NCBI GenBank assembly: GCA_947384055.1 | Contig: CANDFO010000004.1 | Location: forward strand, 1 to 64,000 | From: an uncultured Flavonifractor sp. | GTDB lineage: Bacteria; Bacillota; Clostridia; Oscillospirales; Oscillospiraceae | Direction of reading: 5' to 3' | DNA length: 64,000 nucleotides | Part shown: one piece after another, positions 51,240 to 60,127 of the stretch | How the letters are laid out: every line of letters begins with the position of its first letter | Numbering within the stretch: position 1 is the first letter of the stretch | The notes under the pieces: model-generated | Told to the model about the DNA's origin: nothing | Database searches by the model: none | The model's input: only the letters and a program-made list of their open reading frames with translations | Position numbers and translations under genes: made by a program

Positions 51240-52085
51240 ATGGGGCGTTTTGAAATTACAGAAAAGGCCATCCAGCGGTATATACACAGTCTGAAAGAAC
51301 AAGAATATGCTCAAGGAAGCATTGAAAAATATGTCCGGGATATTCGCGCCCTTAAAAAATGGGTTGGCCATCAAAAGTTGGAGCGTCAAACGCCGGTTCA
51401 ATGGAAAACTTATTTATTGGAAGCCAACTATCAGCCAAGAACCATCAATGCCATGCTCTCTGCATTAAATTCTTTCTTTCGCTTTATGGGCTGGGAAGAG
51501 CTGTGTGTCAAGTATCTGAAAATTCAGCGCAATCTGTTCCGTAATACGGAACGGGAACTGACAAAATCAGAGTACATTCAGCTGGTCCAAACGGCGGAAC
51601 AGCAGGGAAAACATCGCTTGGCGCTTCTGACAGAGACCATTTGCACCACCGGTATCCGTGTCAGCGAGGTAAAATATATTACAGCGGAAGCTGTTCAGGC
51701 CGGACAAGCGAATATCCAGCTGAAAGGAAAAATCCGGACTGTCTTAATTCCCGGAAAGCTCTGCAAGAAGCTGCGGAAATACGCACAAAAGCAAAAAATT
51801 GTTTCTGGCGAGATTTTTCTCACCAGAAACAATCGCAGCTTGTCCCGCCATCAGATTTGGGCTGAGATGAAAAAGCTCTGCACAGCTGCAGGCATAACCC
51901 CGTCTAAGGTATTCCCCCACAATTTGCGATACCTGTTTGCCCGAACCTTTTACCGCATCCATAAGGACGTTGCCAGGTTAGCGGATGTCCTTGGGCACTC
52001 CAGCATTGAAACCACCCGCATCTATCTGATTTCCTCCGGAACAGAACATATGCGGCAGATTGAACGCCTGGGCCTCCTCACATAG
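51240..52085 (+). CDS. Tyrosine recombinase (XerC/D-like integrase)
   Basis: The 281-residue protein has an N-terminal SAM-like DNA-binding domain (about 8-90) and the catalytic domain with R140 (TGIRVSEV), K163, H227/R230 (HNLR), H253 (LGHSS) and Y262 (RIYL). All the catalytic residues are present, so it should be active. AAAAGGAG precedes the start. Its AT-rich sequence and position near a repeat copy and an SDR gene suggest transfer, but no attachment site is evident. The gap 52086-52546 holds the SDR promoter and leader. Confidence 0.88.
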   Translation: MGRFEITEKAIQRYIHSLKEQEYAQGSIEKYVRDIRALKKWVGHQKLERQTPVQWKTYLLEANYQPRTINAMLSALNSFFRFMGWEELCVKYLKIQRNLFRNTERELTKSEYIQLVQTAEQQGKHRLALLTETICTTGIRVSEVKYITAEAVQAGQANIQLKGKIRTVLIPGKLCKKLRKYAQKQKIVSGEIFLTRNNRSLSRHQIWAEMKKLCTAAGITPSKVFPHNLRYLFARTFYRIHKDVARLADVLGHSSIETTRIYLISSGTEHMRQIERLGLLT

Positions 52086-52351
52086 GCCATTTATTACAAA
52101 ATCAATATTTTGTTTTTGAATTTTCCTGAATTCAAATGGAAGCGCAGGCTAGAACAAATATAAAAAAGTCCCGCATTGGAGGGACATGGGAAAAATGAGA
52201 ATACGAAAAGAGTCGAACAAAAATCTTTGCCCGGCTCTATTTCCTATACGAAAAATTGTGGCTAAGGGTTGTCAGAGGATCTTTTTTGTGATAACATGGC
52301 GTTATGATTTGTACAAAATATATTGTTGCGCCTATTTATGCAAATCGCTTT

Positions 52352-52380
52352 TTGACAAAATATTGATTTTGTGGTAAAGT
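52352..52380 (+). promoter_or_regulatory. Promoter of the SDR gene
   Basis: TTGACA (52352-52357) and TAAAGT (52375-52380) are 17 bp apart. The leader of about 160 nt contains a TTTGCG/CGCAAA hairpin and a CCTGG/CCAGG pairing, plus a 19-codon frame at 52460-52519. It may be regulatory. Confidence 0.55.
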
Positions 52381-52546
52381 AGCGAATAGAACATTCAGAG
52401 GAACAGCGATTAATCCAGAACCTGGGCTTCGGATATTTGCGTACATCCGCAAAGGAGGAATGTCTGGATCCAGGGGCTCCAGGAAAATAGTGACACTAAA
52501 GAACATAATTCGGAAGTAAAAAGCTGGTTAAGGGTGAGATAATCGA

Positions 52547-53395
52547 ATGGGATTAAAAACAAAGATAAAAAGCGGCGCAAGATTTTTCATCGGGCTGTTT
52601 AAGGAAAAAAAGATGTTTGCCGTTCCGTCCGATGTGGGAATGGGCGAATTGCTGAAAGGAAAAACAGCCCTGATTACCGGAGGCAGTGATGGCATAGGCT
52701 TAGCGATTGCAAAGGATTTTGTAAAAAATGGGGCAAGGGTCATTCTTGCCAGTCGAAATGAGCAAAAGCTGAAGCAATGCACAGAGGAAATTGGTTCAAA
52801 AGAACAGGTTGCTTATTTAGTGCTGGATGTCAGGAACATAACTACTTTTCCGGAAAAAATTGCGGAGGCCTCCAGATTGTTTTCTGACGGGAAAATTGAT
52901 ATTTTAGTCAACTCAGCGGGAGTTGTTGTTCATTCCACTTTTTTCGATATTGAAGAAGAAGAATATGACTCCATTATGGATACTAACGCCAAAGGCACCT
53001 ATTTTATGTGTCAGGCTATGGGCAATTATATGATTCAAAACAAAATAAAAGGGCATATTTTGAATGTTTCATCCTCCTCCGCACTGCGTCCCGCTTGGAC
53101 GCCCTATCAAATGTCCAAGTGGTGCGTGCGCGGATTGACGCTGGGTACAGCGGATATGTTGTTGCCCTATGGAATTGTTGTAAACGCAATAGCGCCTGGC
53201 CCCACTTTTACTACAATGCTCGGGAAGGTGCCGGGAGATACGATGTACAATGAAATTTGTCCGGCCGGCAGATTTGCAACTCCGGAAGAAATTGCACACT
53301 TGGCTGTTTTTATGGTCAGTGACTGCGGGAATATGATTGTGGGCGATACATTTTACATGACCGGCGGTTCCGGAACAATCAGCTGCCATAGATAG
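52547..53395 (+). CDS. Short-chain dehydrogenase/reductase
   Basis: The 282-residue protein has the NAD(P) motif TGGSDGIG (about 44-51), the catalytic Ser in NVSSSSAL (about 175) and Tyr/Lys in YQMSK (about Y187/K191). All classic SDR residues are present. An unusual basic N-terminal extension of about 25 residues precedes the fold. Codon use is clearly more AT-rich than in neighbouring genes, which points to recent transfer. The substrate cannot be told. Confidence 0.88.
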   Translation: MGLKTKIKSGARFFIGLFKEKKMFAVPSDVGMGELLKGKTALITGGSDGIGLAIAKDFVKNGARVILASRNEQKLKQCTEEIGSKEQVAYLVLDVRNITTFPEKIAEASRLFSDGKIDILVNSAGVVVHSTFFDIEEEEYDSIMDTNAKGTYFMCQAMGNYMIQNKIKGHILNVSSSSALRPAWTPYQMSKWCVRGLTLGTADMLLPYGIVVNAIAPGPTFTTMLGKVPGDTMYNEICPAGRFATPEEIAHLAVFMVSDCGNMIVGDTFYMTGGSGTISCHR

Positions 53396-53413
53396 GCCGT
53401 TGTATGTACAGAG

Positions 53414-53598
53414 TCTGTCGAAAAAGGCCAGAGGCCTTTTTCGACAAAAGGGATACGGCCTGCTGCGCGCACCCTTTGGGTACACTTGCAGGCCGGGCAG
53501 TGTCATTTCCGAGGCACATGTCCCCGAAAATGACCGATTCTGACTTTATTTTGCCGCCTTCGGGCGGCAAAACTCTGCGAGGCTTTTTTGACAGCCTG
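53414..53598 (+). repeat. Structured TIR-bounded intergenic repeat, copy 3
   Basis: Same unit and orientation as 48449-48650, but about 14 bases shorter near the right end (the TGTGGGAGAAG part is missing). Compensating changes keep the stems, for example GGCCAGAGGCC in the end hairpin. It follows the SDR stop by 18 bases. Confidence 0.78.
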
Positions 53599-53663
53599 GC
53601 GCCGGGAAATACTCCCCGGTCCTTGCCTCTCCTTGATAGTGGTATCTACGATTTTGGGGAACA

Positions 53664-53706
53664 CCCCGGCAGGAATCACGCTGAGATTTTCTGCCGGGGC
53701 TTTCCT
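53664..53706 (+). terminator. Hairpin after repeat copy 3
   Basis: CCCCGGCAG (53664-53672) pairs with CTGCCGGGG (53691-53699), followed by CTTTCCTTGTCTT. It may end the SDR transcript. The rest of 53599-54076 contains only weak frames, including 13 codons after AAGGAGG at 53881-53922, and looks like decayed sequence. Confidence 0.5.
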
Positions 53707-54076
53707 TGTCTTGCAGGATGCCCCTACAACACAGCCGTCGGTATAGTGGATTTCAATGGGCTGCATGGTCTTTTTTGATCAGATAAGGTGCAACAAAATG
53801 CGCAAATAAAAAAGACAAGGTTTGCAGTCCTCTGGTAGAATGAAGATGCAGGACACCATTCAGAAGGAGGTCAGCAAACCATGCCTGAAAAAATTGTACA
53901 GCTAATACTGCCCATATTATGATGATCAATCTATTTTCCAACGGATATTTCACATAGCTTGGATGCCGGATGTCTTCTATTGCGCTCAGCCGTTTCCTTA
54001 TTTCTTCCGCTCCTTTTATTCCTGCTCTATTATACCATTTTTTATGCGGCGGGCGTGTTCACCCAAAGCGGAGAGC

Positions 54077-54105
54077 TTGACAGCCGGAGAATGGAACAGT
54101 ATAAT
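54077..54105 (+). promoter_or_regulatory. cysK promoter
   Basis: Perfect TTGACA (54077-54082) and TATAAT (54100-54105) boxes are 17 bp apart. The start near 54112 puts the GTG at 54130 as the true cysK start. Confidence 0.75.
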
Positions 54106-54129
54106 TTTTACAGACAGGAGGAATGTGTA

Positions 54130-55062
54130 GTGAGCCGTATTTATACCGCTGTTGACCAGCTGATCGGCGGAACTCCGCTTCTGGAGCTGACCCGTATTCA
54201 GCGGGAGGAAAAGCTGGAGGCCCGCATTCTAGCCAAGTTGGAGTATTTGAATCCCGCAGGAAGCGTCAAGGACCGGGTAGCAAAGGCCATGCTGGACGAT
54301 GCGGAGTCCAGAGGCCTGCTGAAGCCGGGCTCTGTGATTATTGAGCCCACCTCCGGCAATACCGGAATCGGCCTTGCGTCGGTGGCTGCGGCCAGGGGAT
54401 ACCGCACTGTCATCGTCATGCCGGACACCATGAGTGTGGAGCGCCGCCGACTCATGAGTGCCTACGGCGCCGAGCTGGTGCTGACCGATGGCACCAAAGG
54501 CATGAAAGGAGCGATTGACAAAGCGGCGGAGCTGGCGGCGGAGCTGCCCGACAGCTTTATTCCCGGCCAGTTTGTCAATCCGGCCAACCCTGCGGCTCAT
54601 GCAGCCGGCACCGGACCGGAAATCTGGGAAGACACCGATGGAACGGTTGACATTTTTGTGGCAGGTGTGGGGACCGGGGGCACGATTACCGGCGTTGGGG
54701 CGTATCTGAAAGGGCAAAACCCGTCGGTCAAAGTGGTAGCGGTAGAGCCTGCAGACTCTCCGGTGCTGAGCGGAGGCGCACCCGGCGGGCACGCGCTTCA
54801 GGGAATCGGCGCGGGCTTCCTCCCAGAGGTGCTGGACACCCACGTCTATGATGAGGTCATGCAGGTGGACAGCGAGTCCGCCTTTTCCGCCGGTCGGCAG
54901 ATGGGCCGGTTGGAGGGGGTTCTGGTGGGAATCTCCTCCGGCGCGGCGCTGTGGGCGGCCATTCAGCTGGCCAGACGGCCGGAAAACAGGGGAAAAACCG
55001 TTGTGGCGCTGCTGCCCGACACAGGGGACCGGTATCTCTCAACACCGCTGTTTAAAGAGTGA
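54130..55062 (+). CDS. cysK: Cysteine synthase (O-acetylserine sulfhydrylase)
   Basis: CysK makes cysteine from O-acetylserine and sulfide with PLP. The 310-residue protein has the PLP lysine in [11 protein letters not shown] (about K42), the TSGNTG substrate loop (about 70) and [18 protein letters not shown] (phosphate cup). The start is GTG, eight bases after AGGAGG and just inside the transcript set by the promoter at 54077-54105. Earlier in-frame sequence belongs to the promoter region. It stands alone. Confidence 0.95.
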   Translation: MSRIYTAVDQLIGGTPLLELTRIQREEKLEARILAKLEYLNPAGSVKDRVAKAMLDDAESRGLLKPGSVIIEPTSGNTGIGLASVAAARGYRTVIVMPDTMSVERRRLMSAYGAELVLTDGTKGMKGAIDKAAELAAELPDSFIPGQFVNPANPAAHAAGTGPEIWEDTDGTVDIFVAGVGTGGTITGVGAYLKGQNPSVKVVAVEPADSPVLSGGAPGGHALQGIGAGFLPEVLDTHVYDEVMQVDSESAFSAGRQMGRLEGVLVGISSGAALWAAIQLARRPENRGKTVVALLPDTGDRYLSTPLFKE

Positions 55063-55244
55063 GCCTGTTTTGCCCATCAAACTGTAGCGCCCCAGGATTC
55101 TCCTTTCTCAGCAACGCCGCATCTTCTATCCCTGCGGCGTTTCCCGGACATGTCAGGCGAGACACGCGAGAGCGGTTCTGTCAGAAAAGTTCATGGGGCG
55201 CACCCGGTTATTTGCAAACGGGCGCGCTCCGCGCCCGCTAAAAA

Positions 55245-55276
55245 GCGGCCTGTCCGGTTCGGTTCCGGACAGGCCG
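55245..55276 (-). terminator. Terminator of the tatD-ylmH-DUF896 region
   Basis: GCGGCCTGTCCGG pairs with CCGGACAGGCCG, followed on the minus strand by CTTTTT. It lies about 200 bp after the DUF896 gene. The gap 55063-55472 has no further convincing gene; a GGGCGCG/CGCGCCC hairpin near 55220-55236 may end cysK. Confidence 0.7.
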
Positions 55277-55472
55277 TACTGCACTGAAGAATCGCACCCA
55301 TCCGCAGGCGTTTACCGGCAGGTCCGCACCCCGTCCCCAGTATTCCGGCAAGACCGCCAAATCTTCCACCCTGGCTACCCGGCGGAGGCGGAAGCACAGC
55401 TCCTCCAGCACCCGGACGGCTTCATAGTCTTTTCCAGTTCCATCCGGCGGATGAAAAACGGCGTGGGCTCCG

Positions 55473-55679
55473 TCAAGGCTTTTGTGGCAGCTTATGCCGG
55501 GTGCCGTCGGGCTCCACCACGACAATGCTGTTCAGCTGAGCCTCCAGGTCCCGCCGGAAAGCCGCGACGTATTCCTGACGCAGGGCAGTTCGCTCGGCGG
55601 TCTCCTCCTGGGTCAGTCCCCCTGGCTGTTTGGCTTTCCGGGCCAGGGCGTTGATACGATCAATTTTTGCCTGTTCCAT
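55473..55679 (-). CDS. DUF896/UPF0291 family protein
   Basis: The 68-residue protein matches the YnzC-like family: IDRINALARKAKQPGGLTQEETAERTALRQEYVAAFR, two helices, then a short strand region. B. subtilis relatives are SOS-linked or of unknown role. Its ATG overlaps the ylmH stop by one base (TAATG), so it is translated by coupling. Confidence 0.87.
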   Translation of the reverse strand: MEQAKIDRINALARKAKQPGGLTQEETAERTALRQEYVAAFRRDLEAQLNSIVVVEPDGTRHKLPQKP

Positions 55680-56473
55680 TATACATACCGCTCCAATACC
55701 AGCATAATCCGCCCCTTTTTGGACGGGCCGCCCACCTCTTTTATCACACATTTGCCCAGACCGCGGCAGGTGAGCACATCCCCCTCCGCTACGCTCCGGT
55801 CAGGCTTCAGACACTCCCGGTGGTTGAGCTGAAAACGGCCGGAGGCGATCAGATCCGCCGCCTTCCCGCGGGACAGGGAGAAGCCCGATGCCGCCGCCGC
55901 GTCCAGCCGCAGGGAGGACACGGTGTCCCGGATAACCTTTACCCGAAGCGCCGGAGGCGCGGCCTGCTCCAGAGGGAGCGGCGAAAGAGTCAGCCGGGTG
56001 CGCCCGGCCTGGTTCAGATGGAGCAGGAGGAAGTCCTGAATCTCCGCCAGAATCAGCAGGTCGCAGTGCCCGTCTCCCACCAGCAGGTCGCCAATCTTTT
56101 CCCGGTCCAGCCCCAGACCCAGAACAGCCCCTAAAAAGTCCCTGTGGGAAAGGCTGGCTCCGGTAAAGCAGGCCCGCAGCGCACGGATAGGGCAGTCCTC
56201 ACCGCCTAAGAAGTCCGCCTCTTCCGCCCAGTCGGGCAGGAACATACAGACGGCCCGCTCAGCGCCTTGGAATCCCCCCCAAAAAACACTTCTGGGGTGT
56301 CCGCAGGCATTCAGAAGGGCCTGTACCGACGCCTGTTCCTGAGGAGACAAAAATCCTGAGTAGCTGGGGATGCTCCGGGTGCGGGTGAGTTCCAGCTTGT
56401 CCAATACCCGTGCCAGCAGAAGGCGCTCCTCCCCGGAACAGGCGGTTTTGTTCAGCAGCTCTGTTTTTGTCAT
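55679..56473 (-). CDS. ylmH: YlmH-like RNA-binding S4 protein
   Basis: The 264-residue protein has the YlmH N-terminal region (SYSGFLSPQEQ) and a C-terminal S4 domain with LDAAAASGFSLSRGKAADLIASGRFQLN. YlmH-type proteins act in ribosome rescue or near division genes in Firmicutes. Here the gene is not in the division cluster but beside tatD and DUF896. Length is normal. Confidence 0.9.
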   Translation of the reverse strand: MTKTELLNKTACSGEERLLLARVLDKLELTRTRSIPSYSGFLSPQEQASVQALLNACGHPRSVFWGGFQGAERAVCMFLPDWAEEADFLGGEDCPIRALRACFTGASLSHRDFLGAVLGLGLDREKIGDLLVGDGHCDLLILAEIQDFLLLHLNQAGRTRLTLSPLPLEQAAPPALRVKVIRDTVSSLRLDAAAASGFSLSRGKAADLIASGRFQLNHRECLKPDRSVAEGDVLTCRGLGKCVIKEVGGPSKKGRIMLVLERYV

Positions 56474-56591
56474 GGCTACGCCCCCCCGGTGTCATGTGCA
56501 GCATTATATCATGAACTCAGCTGTCATACAAGAGCCTGTGCCGGACGGGGAGTGTCCGCAGAGCTTAGGATACTCCCTGCCGGACGGGCTG

Positions 56592-57365
56592 TCACGGCTT
56601 CCCTATTCCGAAAAAGTGCTTCCCGTTTTCCAGCGTAACCGCCAGGACTTCCTCTGCTGAGCACCCTTTCAGTTCAGCCACTTTCACGGCTGTGAACGCA
56701 ATAAAAGTGGAATCGCACCGCTCTCCGCGGTGGGGTTCAGGGGCCATATAGGGGGCGTCAGTCTCCAGCATCAGGCGGTCCAACGGCATCCAGCGCACCA
56801 CCTCAGGGGCCCGCTTTGCGTTGTGGAAGGTGATATTCCCCGTAAAGGAGAGCATCCACCCCCGGTCCAGCAGCACGCGGGCCTCCTCCAGGCTTCCGGC
56901 GTAGCAGTGGAACACCCCGCGGGCTTTGGGATGGGCCCGGACAATGTCCAGGCAGTCTCTGTGGGCGTCCCGGTCATGGACAATGGCGGGCAGGTCCAGC
57001 TCCTCCGCCAGGGAGAGCTGAGCGTCGAATATTTCTCGAGAAAACGCCCGCGCCTCCGGGGTTTTGACCCAGTAGTAGTCCAGGCCGATCTCCCCCACAG
57101 CCTTTACCTTCTCATGGGCGCACAGGGCGCGGAGCTGTTCCAGGCAGTCCGGCGAGACCCCCTCCAGATTTTCCGGATGGTATCCGGCAGCGGCATAAAG
57201 ATAGTCGTAACGCTCAGCCAGGGCAATAGAGGCCTGGGAGGATGCCAGGTCGCAGCCGGGACAGACCGTCAGGGCGACGCCCCGCTCCGGCAGAGACGCC
57301 AGCAGAGTATCCCGGTCCCGGTCAAAGGCCTTATCATAATAGTGGGCGTGCGTGTCAAAAATCAT
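56592..57365 (-). CDS. TatD-family metal-dependent DNase
   Basis: The 257-residue TIM-barrel hydrolase has the metal sites FDTHAHYYD at the start, GEIGLDYYW near residue 93, VHDRDAH near 130, HCYAG near 154 and ETDAPYMAP near 202. It cleaves DNA or may act as an exonuclease in repair. It is divergent from the membrane protein gene at 57460, and 118 bp separate it from ylmH downstream. Confidence 0.93.
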   Translation of the reverse strand: MIFDTHAHYYDKAFDRDRDTLLASLPERGVALTVCPGCDLASSQASIALAERYDYLYAAAGYHPENLEGVSPDCLEQLRALCAHEKVKAVGEIGLDYYWVKTPEARAFSREIFDAQLSLAEELDLPAIVHDRDAHRDCLDIVRAHPKARGVFHCYAGSLEEARVLLDRGWMLSFTGNITFHNAKRAPEVVRWMPLDRLMLETDAPYMAPEPHRGERCDSTFIAFTAVKVAELKGCSAEEVLAVTLENGKHFFGIGKP

Positions 57366-57459
57366 GGCGGGTTTCCTCCAAAATTCGGAATTGGGAGCTT
57401 TTCATTCGTTCCCATCCATGATACAATGAAGTTATCTGAAATGCAAGGAGTGATGCGTT

Positions 57460-58434
57460 TTGAAGCAGACGGAATTTCAGGAGCTGATGGGGCGGCTGGG
57501 ATTCCAGGCCGGGGAAAATCTGGCCCTCGGGTCCTGGAAGGGCTGGCCGGTGCAGGTGAAATGCCAGCGGTACTACGGCATATGTGATTTGACCGTGGAA
57601 GCGGCTTTGTCCCGTCGGGTGGAAAACGCTCAGGCCAAGGTAATTCAGCGGGAGATTAAGCAGCATAAGGGCTGTTCCGCGGTCATCGGCCTGAACGCAG
57701 TCATGACGATCCAGGACCGTAAAAAATACGGCGGCCTGGAGCCGCGGCTTACCGACGCTATGAACGCCCTGGTTCAGGGGCTGCGTGAGGCGGGCGTCAG
57801 CCCTCCCGCCGTCTGCCCTCTGTGCAAGGGGACAGGCTGTGACAGCATGGCGCTTATATCCGACAGCTACGTGCCCACCCACCGGGCCTGTGTGGAGCAG
57901 ATGGTCCAGGGCACCCGCCAGCAGGCGGAACAGCAGACCGCTTCCGGCAACTATGTCACTGGCTTGATTGGAGCGCTGCTGGGTGGTCTGGTGGGCACGC
58001 TGCCCAATATCCTGGCCGCTCTGCTGCTGCACCGGGTCATTGCGATTCTGTATGCTCTGATTCCGATTTTTGCCTACTACGGCTATAAGCTGTTTAAGGG
58101 AAAGATGAACAGAGGGGCCTTCGTATGCGCGCTTCTGTCCTCGGCGGTCAATCTCTTTGTTATGCAGTATCTCTATGTCTATGTCATCTTTGTTCAGCGT
58201 ATGGGACATATGCTCTCGCCGGGGGATGCGCTGTATTTTTACCAGGATATGCTGTTGGGCGGCAATCTTACCACTGATTTGGCCCAGTCCGCTCTGTTTC
58301 TGGCGCTGGGACTGTGGATCTCCTGGAGCGTCATCACCCGCACCGCCAAGCAGGATGTGCGTCAGGCGGTGTCCGTAGCCAGTACGCTCCGTCCCCTGGA
58401 GCATACCGCTCCCAAAGAGCAACAGCCCAAATGA
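57460..58434 (+). CDS. Uncharacterised membrane protein with a zinc-ribbon-like motif
   Basis: The 324-residue protein has a soluble N-terminal half with CPLCKGTGCDS near residue 123. At least five transmembrane helices follow (about 165-310), ending in a hydrophilic tail. It starts with TTG, which has AAGGAG nine bases upstream and no better in-frame start nearby. The mix of a Cys-rich motif and helices suggests a sensor or transporter-associated protein, but I do not recognise a family. Confidence 0.7.
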   Translation: MKQTEFQELMGRLGFQAGENLALGSWKGWPVQVKCQRYYGICDLTVEAALSRRVENAQAKVIQREIKQHKGCSAVIGLNAVMTIQDRKKYGGLEPRLTDAMNALVQGLREAGVSPPAVCPLCKGTGCDSMALISDSYVPTHRACVEQMVQGTRQQAEQQTASGNYVTGLIGALLGGLVGTLPNILAALLLHRVIAILYALIPIFAYYGYKLFKGKMNRGAFVCALLSSAVNLFVMQYLYVYVIFVQRMGHMLSPGDALYFYQDMLLGGNLTTDLAQSALFLALGLWISWSVITRTAKQDVRQAVSVASTLRPLEHTAPKEQQPK

Positions 58435-58503
58435 GGAGGAACAGCCTGTTTTCCCGTCTTCCGGCGCCCGGCGAAAAATTTTTTTGAAATGCTCAAAAAC
58501 CAC

Positions 58504-58532
58504 TTGACGAGCGGGCGCTGGTGTGATATCCT
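58504..58532 (+). promoter_or_regulatory. Rubrerythrin promoter
   Basis: TTGACG (58504-58509) and TATCCT (58527-58532) are 17 bp apart. AT-rich sequence with ATTACT repeats (58551-58570) follows in the leader and could be a PerR/Fur-type site, although it is not a clear match. Confidence 0.5.
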
Positions 58533-58621
58533 TCTCAGCAGAAATAGGAATCATTACTGATTACTAATTTCAGGAAATCAGAACTGGCAGTCTGCCAACA
58601 TAATGTAGGAGGAATAACACA

Positions 58622-59164
58622 ATGAAAAAGTTTGTTTGCTCTGTCTGCGGTTACGTACATGAGGGCGAGTCCGCCCCCGATTTTTGCCCCATCTGCAAGG
58701 CCCCCAAGGATAAGTTCGTCGAGCAGGGCGGAGAGCGCACCTGGGCCGCTGAGCACGTGGTGGGCGTGGCCCAGGGCGTGCCCGAGGATATTCTGAAGGA
58801 TCTCCGCGCCAACTTTGAGGGCGAGTGCTCCGAGGTCGGCATGTATCTGGCTATGGCCCGCGTCGCCCATCGTGAGGGCTACCCCGAAATCGGCCTGTAC
58901 TGGGAGAAGGCCGCCTATGAAGAGGCTGAGCACGCCGCCAAGTTTGCCGAGCTCCTGGGCGAGGTGGTAACGCCCTCTACCAAGAAGAACCTGGAGATGC
59001 GCGTAGACGCCGAGAACGGCGCTACCATGGGCAAGACCGATCTGGCCAAGCGCGCCAAGGCCCTGAACCTGGACGCCATCCACGACACCGTCCACGAGAT
59101 GGCCCGGGACGAGGCCCGCCACGGCAAGGCTTTTGAGGGCCTGCTGAAGCGTTACTTTGGCTAA
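58622..59164 (+). CDS. Reverse rubrerythrin (NADH peroxidase type)
   Basis: The 180-residue protein has its rubredoxin domain first ([23 protein letters not shown]), then a diiron four-helix domain with [18 protein letters not shown] and [10 protein letters not shown]. This order is that of reverse rubrerythrins, which reduce hydrogen peroxide and protect anaerobes from oxygen. It is followed by a rubredoxin gene, its likely electron donor. Confidence 0.94.
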   Translation: MKKFVCSVCGYVHEGESAPDFCPICKAPKDKFVEQGGERTWAAEHVVGVAQGVPEDILKDLRANFEGECSEVGMYLAMARVAHREGYPEIGLYWEKAAYEEAEHAAKFAELLGEVVTPSTKKNLEMRVDAENGATMGKTDLAKRAKALNLDAIHDTVHEMARDEARHGKAFEGLLKRYFG

Positions 59165-59243
59165 GCCCGCAAGGATCCCGGACGCAAACCAAGGAGCCTT
59201 CGCGTCTGTGTGAAGGCAGCGATGCGAAGATTGTGAGGAAGCT

Positions 59244-59399
59244 ATGGATAAGTATGTCTGTCCCTGCGGCTACGTCTATGACCCTGCGGTAGGAGACCCC
59301 GAGCACGGCATTGCCCCCGGCACACCCTGGGAGCAGGTGCCCGACAGCTGGGAGTGCCCCATCTGCGGCATGGGCAAGGATGTTTTTGAGAAAGAATAA
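59244..59399 (+). CDS. Rubredoxin
   Basis: The 51-residue protein has the two cysteine knuckles CPCGYVYDP and CPICGMGK, with [15 protein letters not shown] between them. The first knuckle reads YVCPCGY, one residue tighter than the usual CxxCG. It binds one iron and carries electrons to the rubrerythrin encoded 80 bp upstream. GTGAGGAAGCT precedes the ATG. Confidence 0.9.
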   Translation: MDKYVCPCGYVYDPAVGDPEHGIAPGTPWEQVPDSWECPICGMGKDVFEKE

Positions 59400-59410
59400 G
59401 GATAACCTTT

Positions 59411-59446
59411 AAAGAGGGAAACGGGGAAACTCGTTTCCCTCTTTCT
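59411..59446 (+). terminator. Terminator of the rubrerythrin-rubredoxin operon
   Basis: AAAGAGGGAAACG (59411-59423) pairs with CGTTTCCCTCTTT (59432-59444), with T-rich bases after it. Confidence 0.8.
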
Positions 59447-59489
59447 TTGCGTCTAAAGTGTCCCGCCACTTTTGAGGGCGCGTCCAAAA

Positions 59490-59612
59490 TCAGAAAAAGT
59501 GTCCCTGGCAGTCCACCATTGTAGACAGGCATGCGGGCCATCCGATCTTCCCGGACAAGATGAAAATCGGGCAGGTTCTGGGCTCCGCCGTGGAAGTAGA
59601 CATCCGCATCAT
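59490..59612 (-). CDS. Small peptide coupled to the radical SAM gene (candidate RiPP precursor or relic)
   Basis: The 40-residue frame (MMRMSTSTAEPRTCPIF...DCQGHFF) begins at an ATG that overlaps the radical SAM stop codon (ATGA). GGAAGGAG is seven bases upstream, so it is set up for coupled translation. It has three cysteines. Lying right after a radical SAM/SPASM gene and ABC exporter genes, it fits a modified-peptide precursor in position. It has no obvious leader peptide and could be a chance frame. Confidence 0.3.
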   Translation of the reverse strand: MMRMSTSTAEPRTCPIFILSGKIGWPACLSTMVDCQGHFF

Positions 59613-60029
59613 AAACAGACTCCTTCCCCACTACCGGTCAGCGCTTGGTGCACAGCGCAGACCAATGGATCAACTGCGTCCCGCCCCAGCCTGCCCGCCG
59701 GACACCCGCCCAGACACAGAGAGAAGGACGCGCATGCCCGGCAGGACGCTGGAGCTCCCAGTTCCGGCCTGCCGCAGTCCGCCTGTCCCGGCAGGCCGTC
59801 CCAAATACTGCCCAGCAAAAAATCCTCCCGGCCCGCCAGAGAGGAGCAGGGCCAGCACCGGCCCTTTCCGTCCACCGCCAGAGACAGACCTGTCTGGGCA
59901 TAGCAGTAGGCACTGAAACATGCGGTTAAGTTTCGGCATTTCTTGATACGCTCCAGTTCCCGAAACCGAAAGGGGATCCCGGCGGAGGACAGGGCCTGAG
60001 TCTTTTGCCACAATGCTTTTAGTCCAACG

Positions 60030-60060
60030 GCTAGCTTGGCGGGCGCGGGCGAGAGGTCCC
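60030..60060. repeat. 31-bp direct repeat, copy a, in the radical SAM gene
   Basis: This is identical to 60097-60127, with the start points 67 bp apart. Together they bracket the frameshifting insertion. Recombination or slippage between them would remove 67 bp and restore the frame. Confidence 0.85.
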
Positions 60061-60096
60061 CCCGATATGCCGCCGCTATCCGCAAGGCTAAACGGG

Positions 60097-60127
60097 GCTA
60101 GCTTGGCGGGCGCGGGCGAGAGGTCCC
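60097..60127. repeat. 31-bp direct repeat, copy b, in the radical SAM gene
   Basis: Exact partner of 60030-60060. The 36 bp between them begin CCCGAT and end ACGGG on the plus strand, with CCCCG/CGGGG at the ends of the insert, suggesting an inserted fragment rather than a simple tandem duplication. Confidence 0.85.

Noticed and set aside
52186..52377. A 63-codon frame after the tyrosine recombinase
   Set aside because: GGAGGG is only two bases from the ATG, and the frame reaches into the SDR promoter; no family resemblance.
53753..53953. A 66-codon hydrophobic frame on the minus strand before cysK
   Set aside because: It has a GTG start without a ribosome site and overlaps a tiny plus-strand frame with a better site; the region looks decayed.
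55238..55525. A 95-codon minus-strand frame after DUF896
   Set aside because: It overlaps the DUF896 end in another frame and runs through the terminator; no ribosome site.
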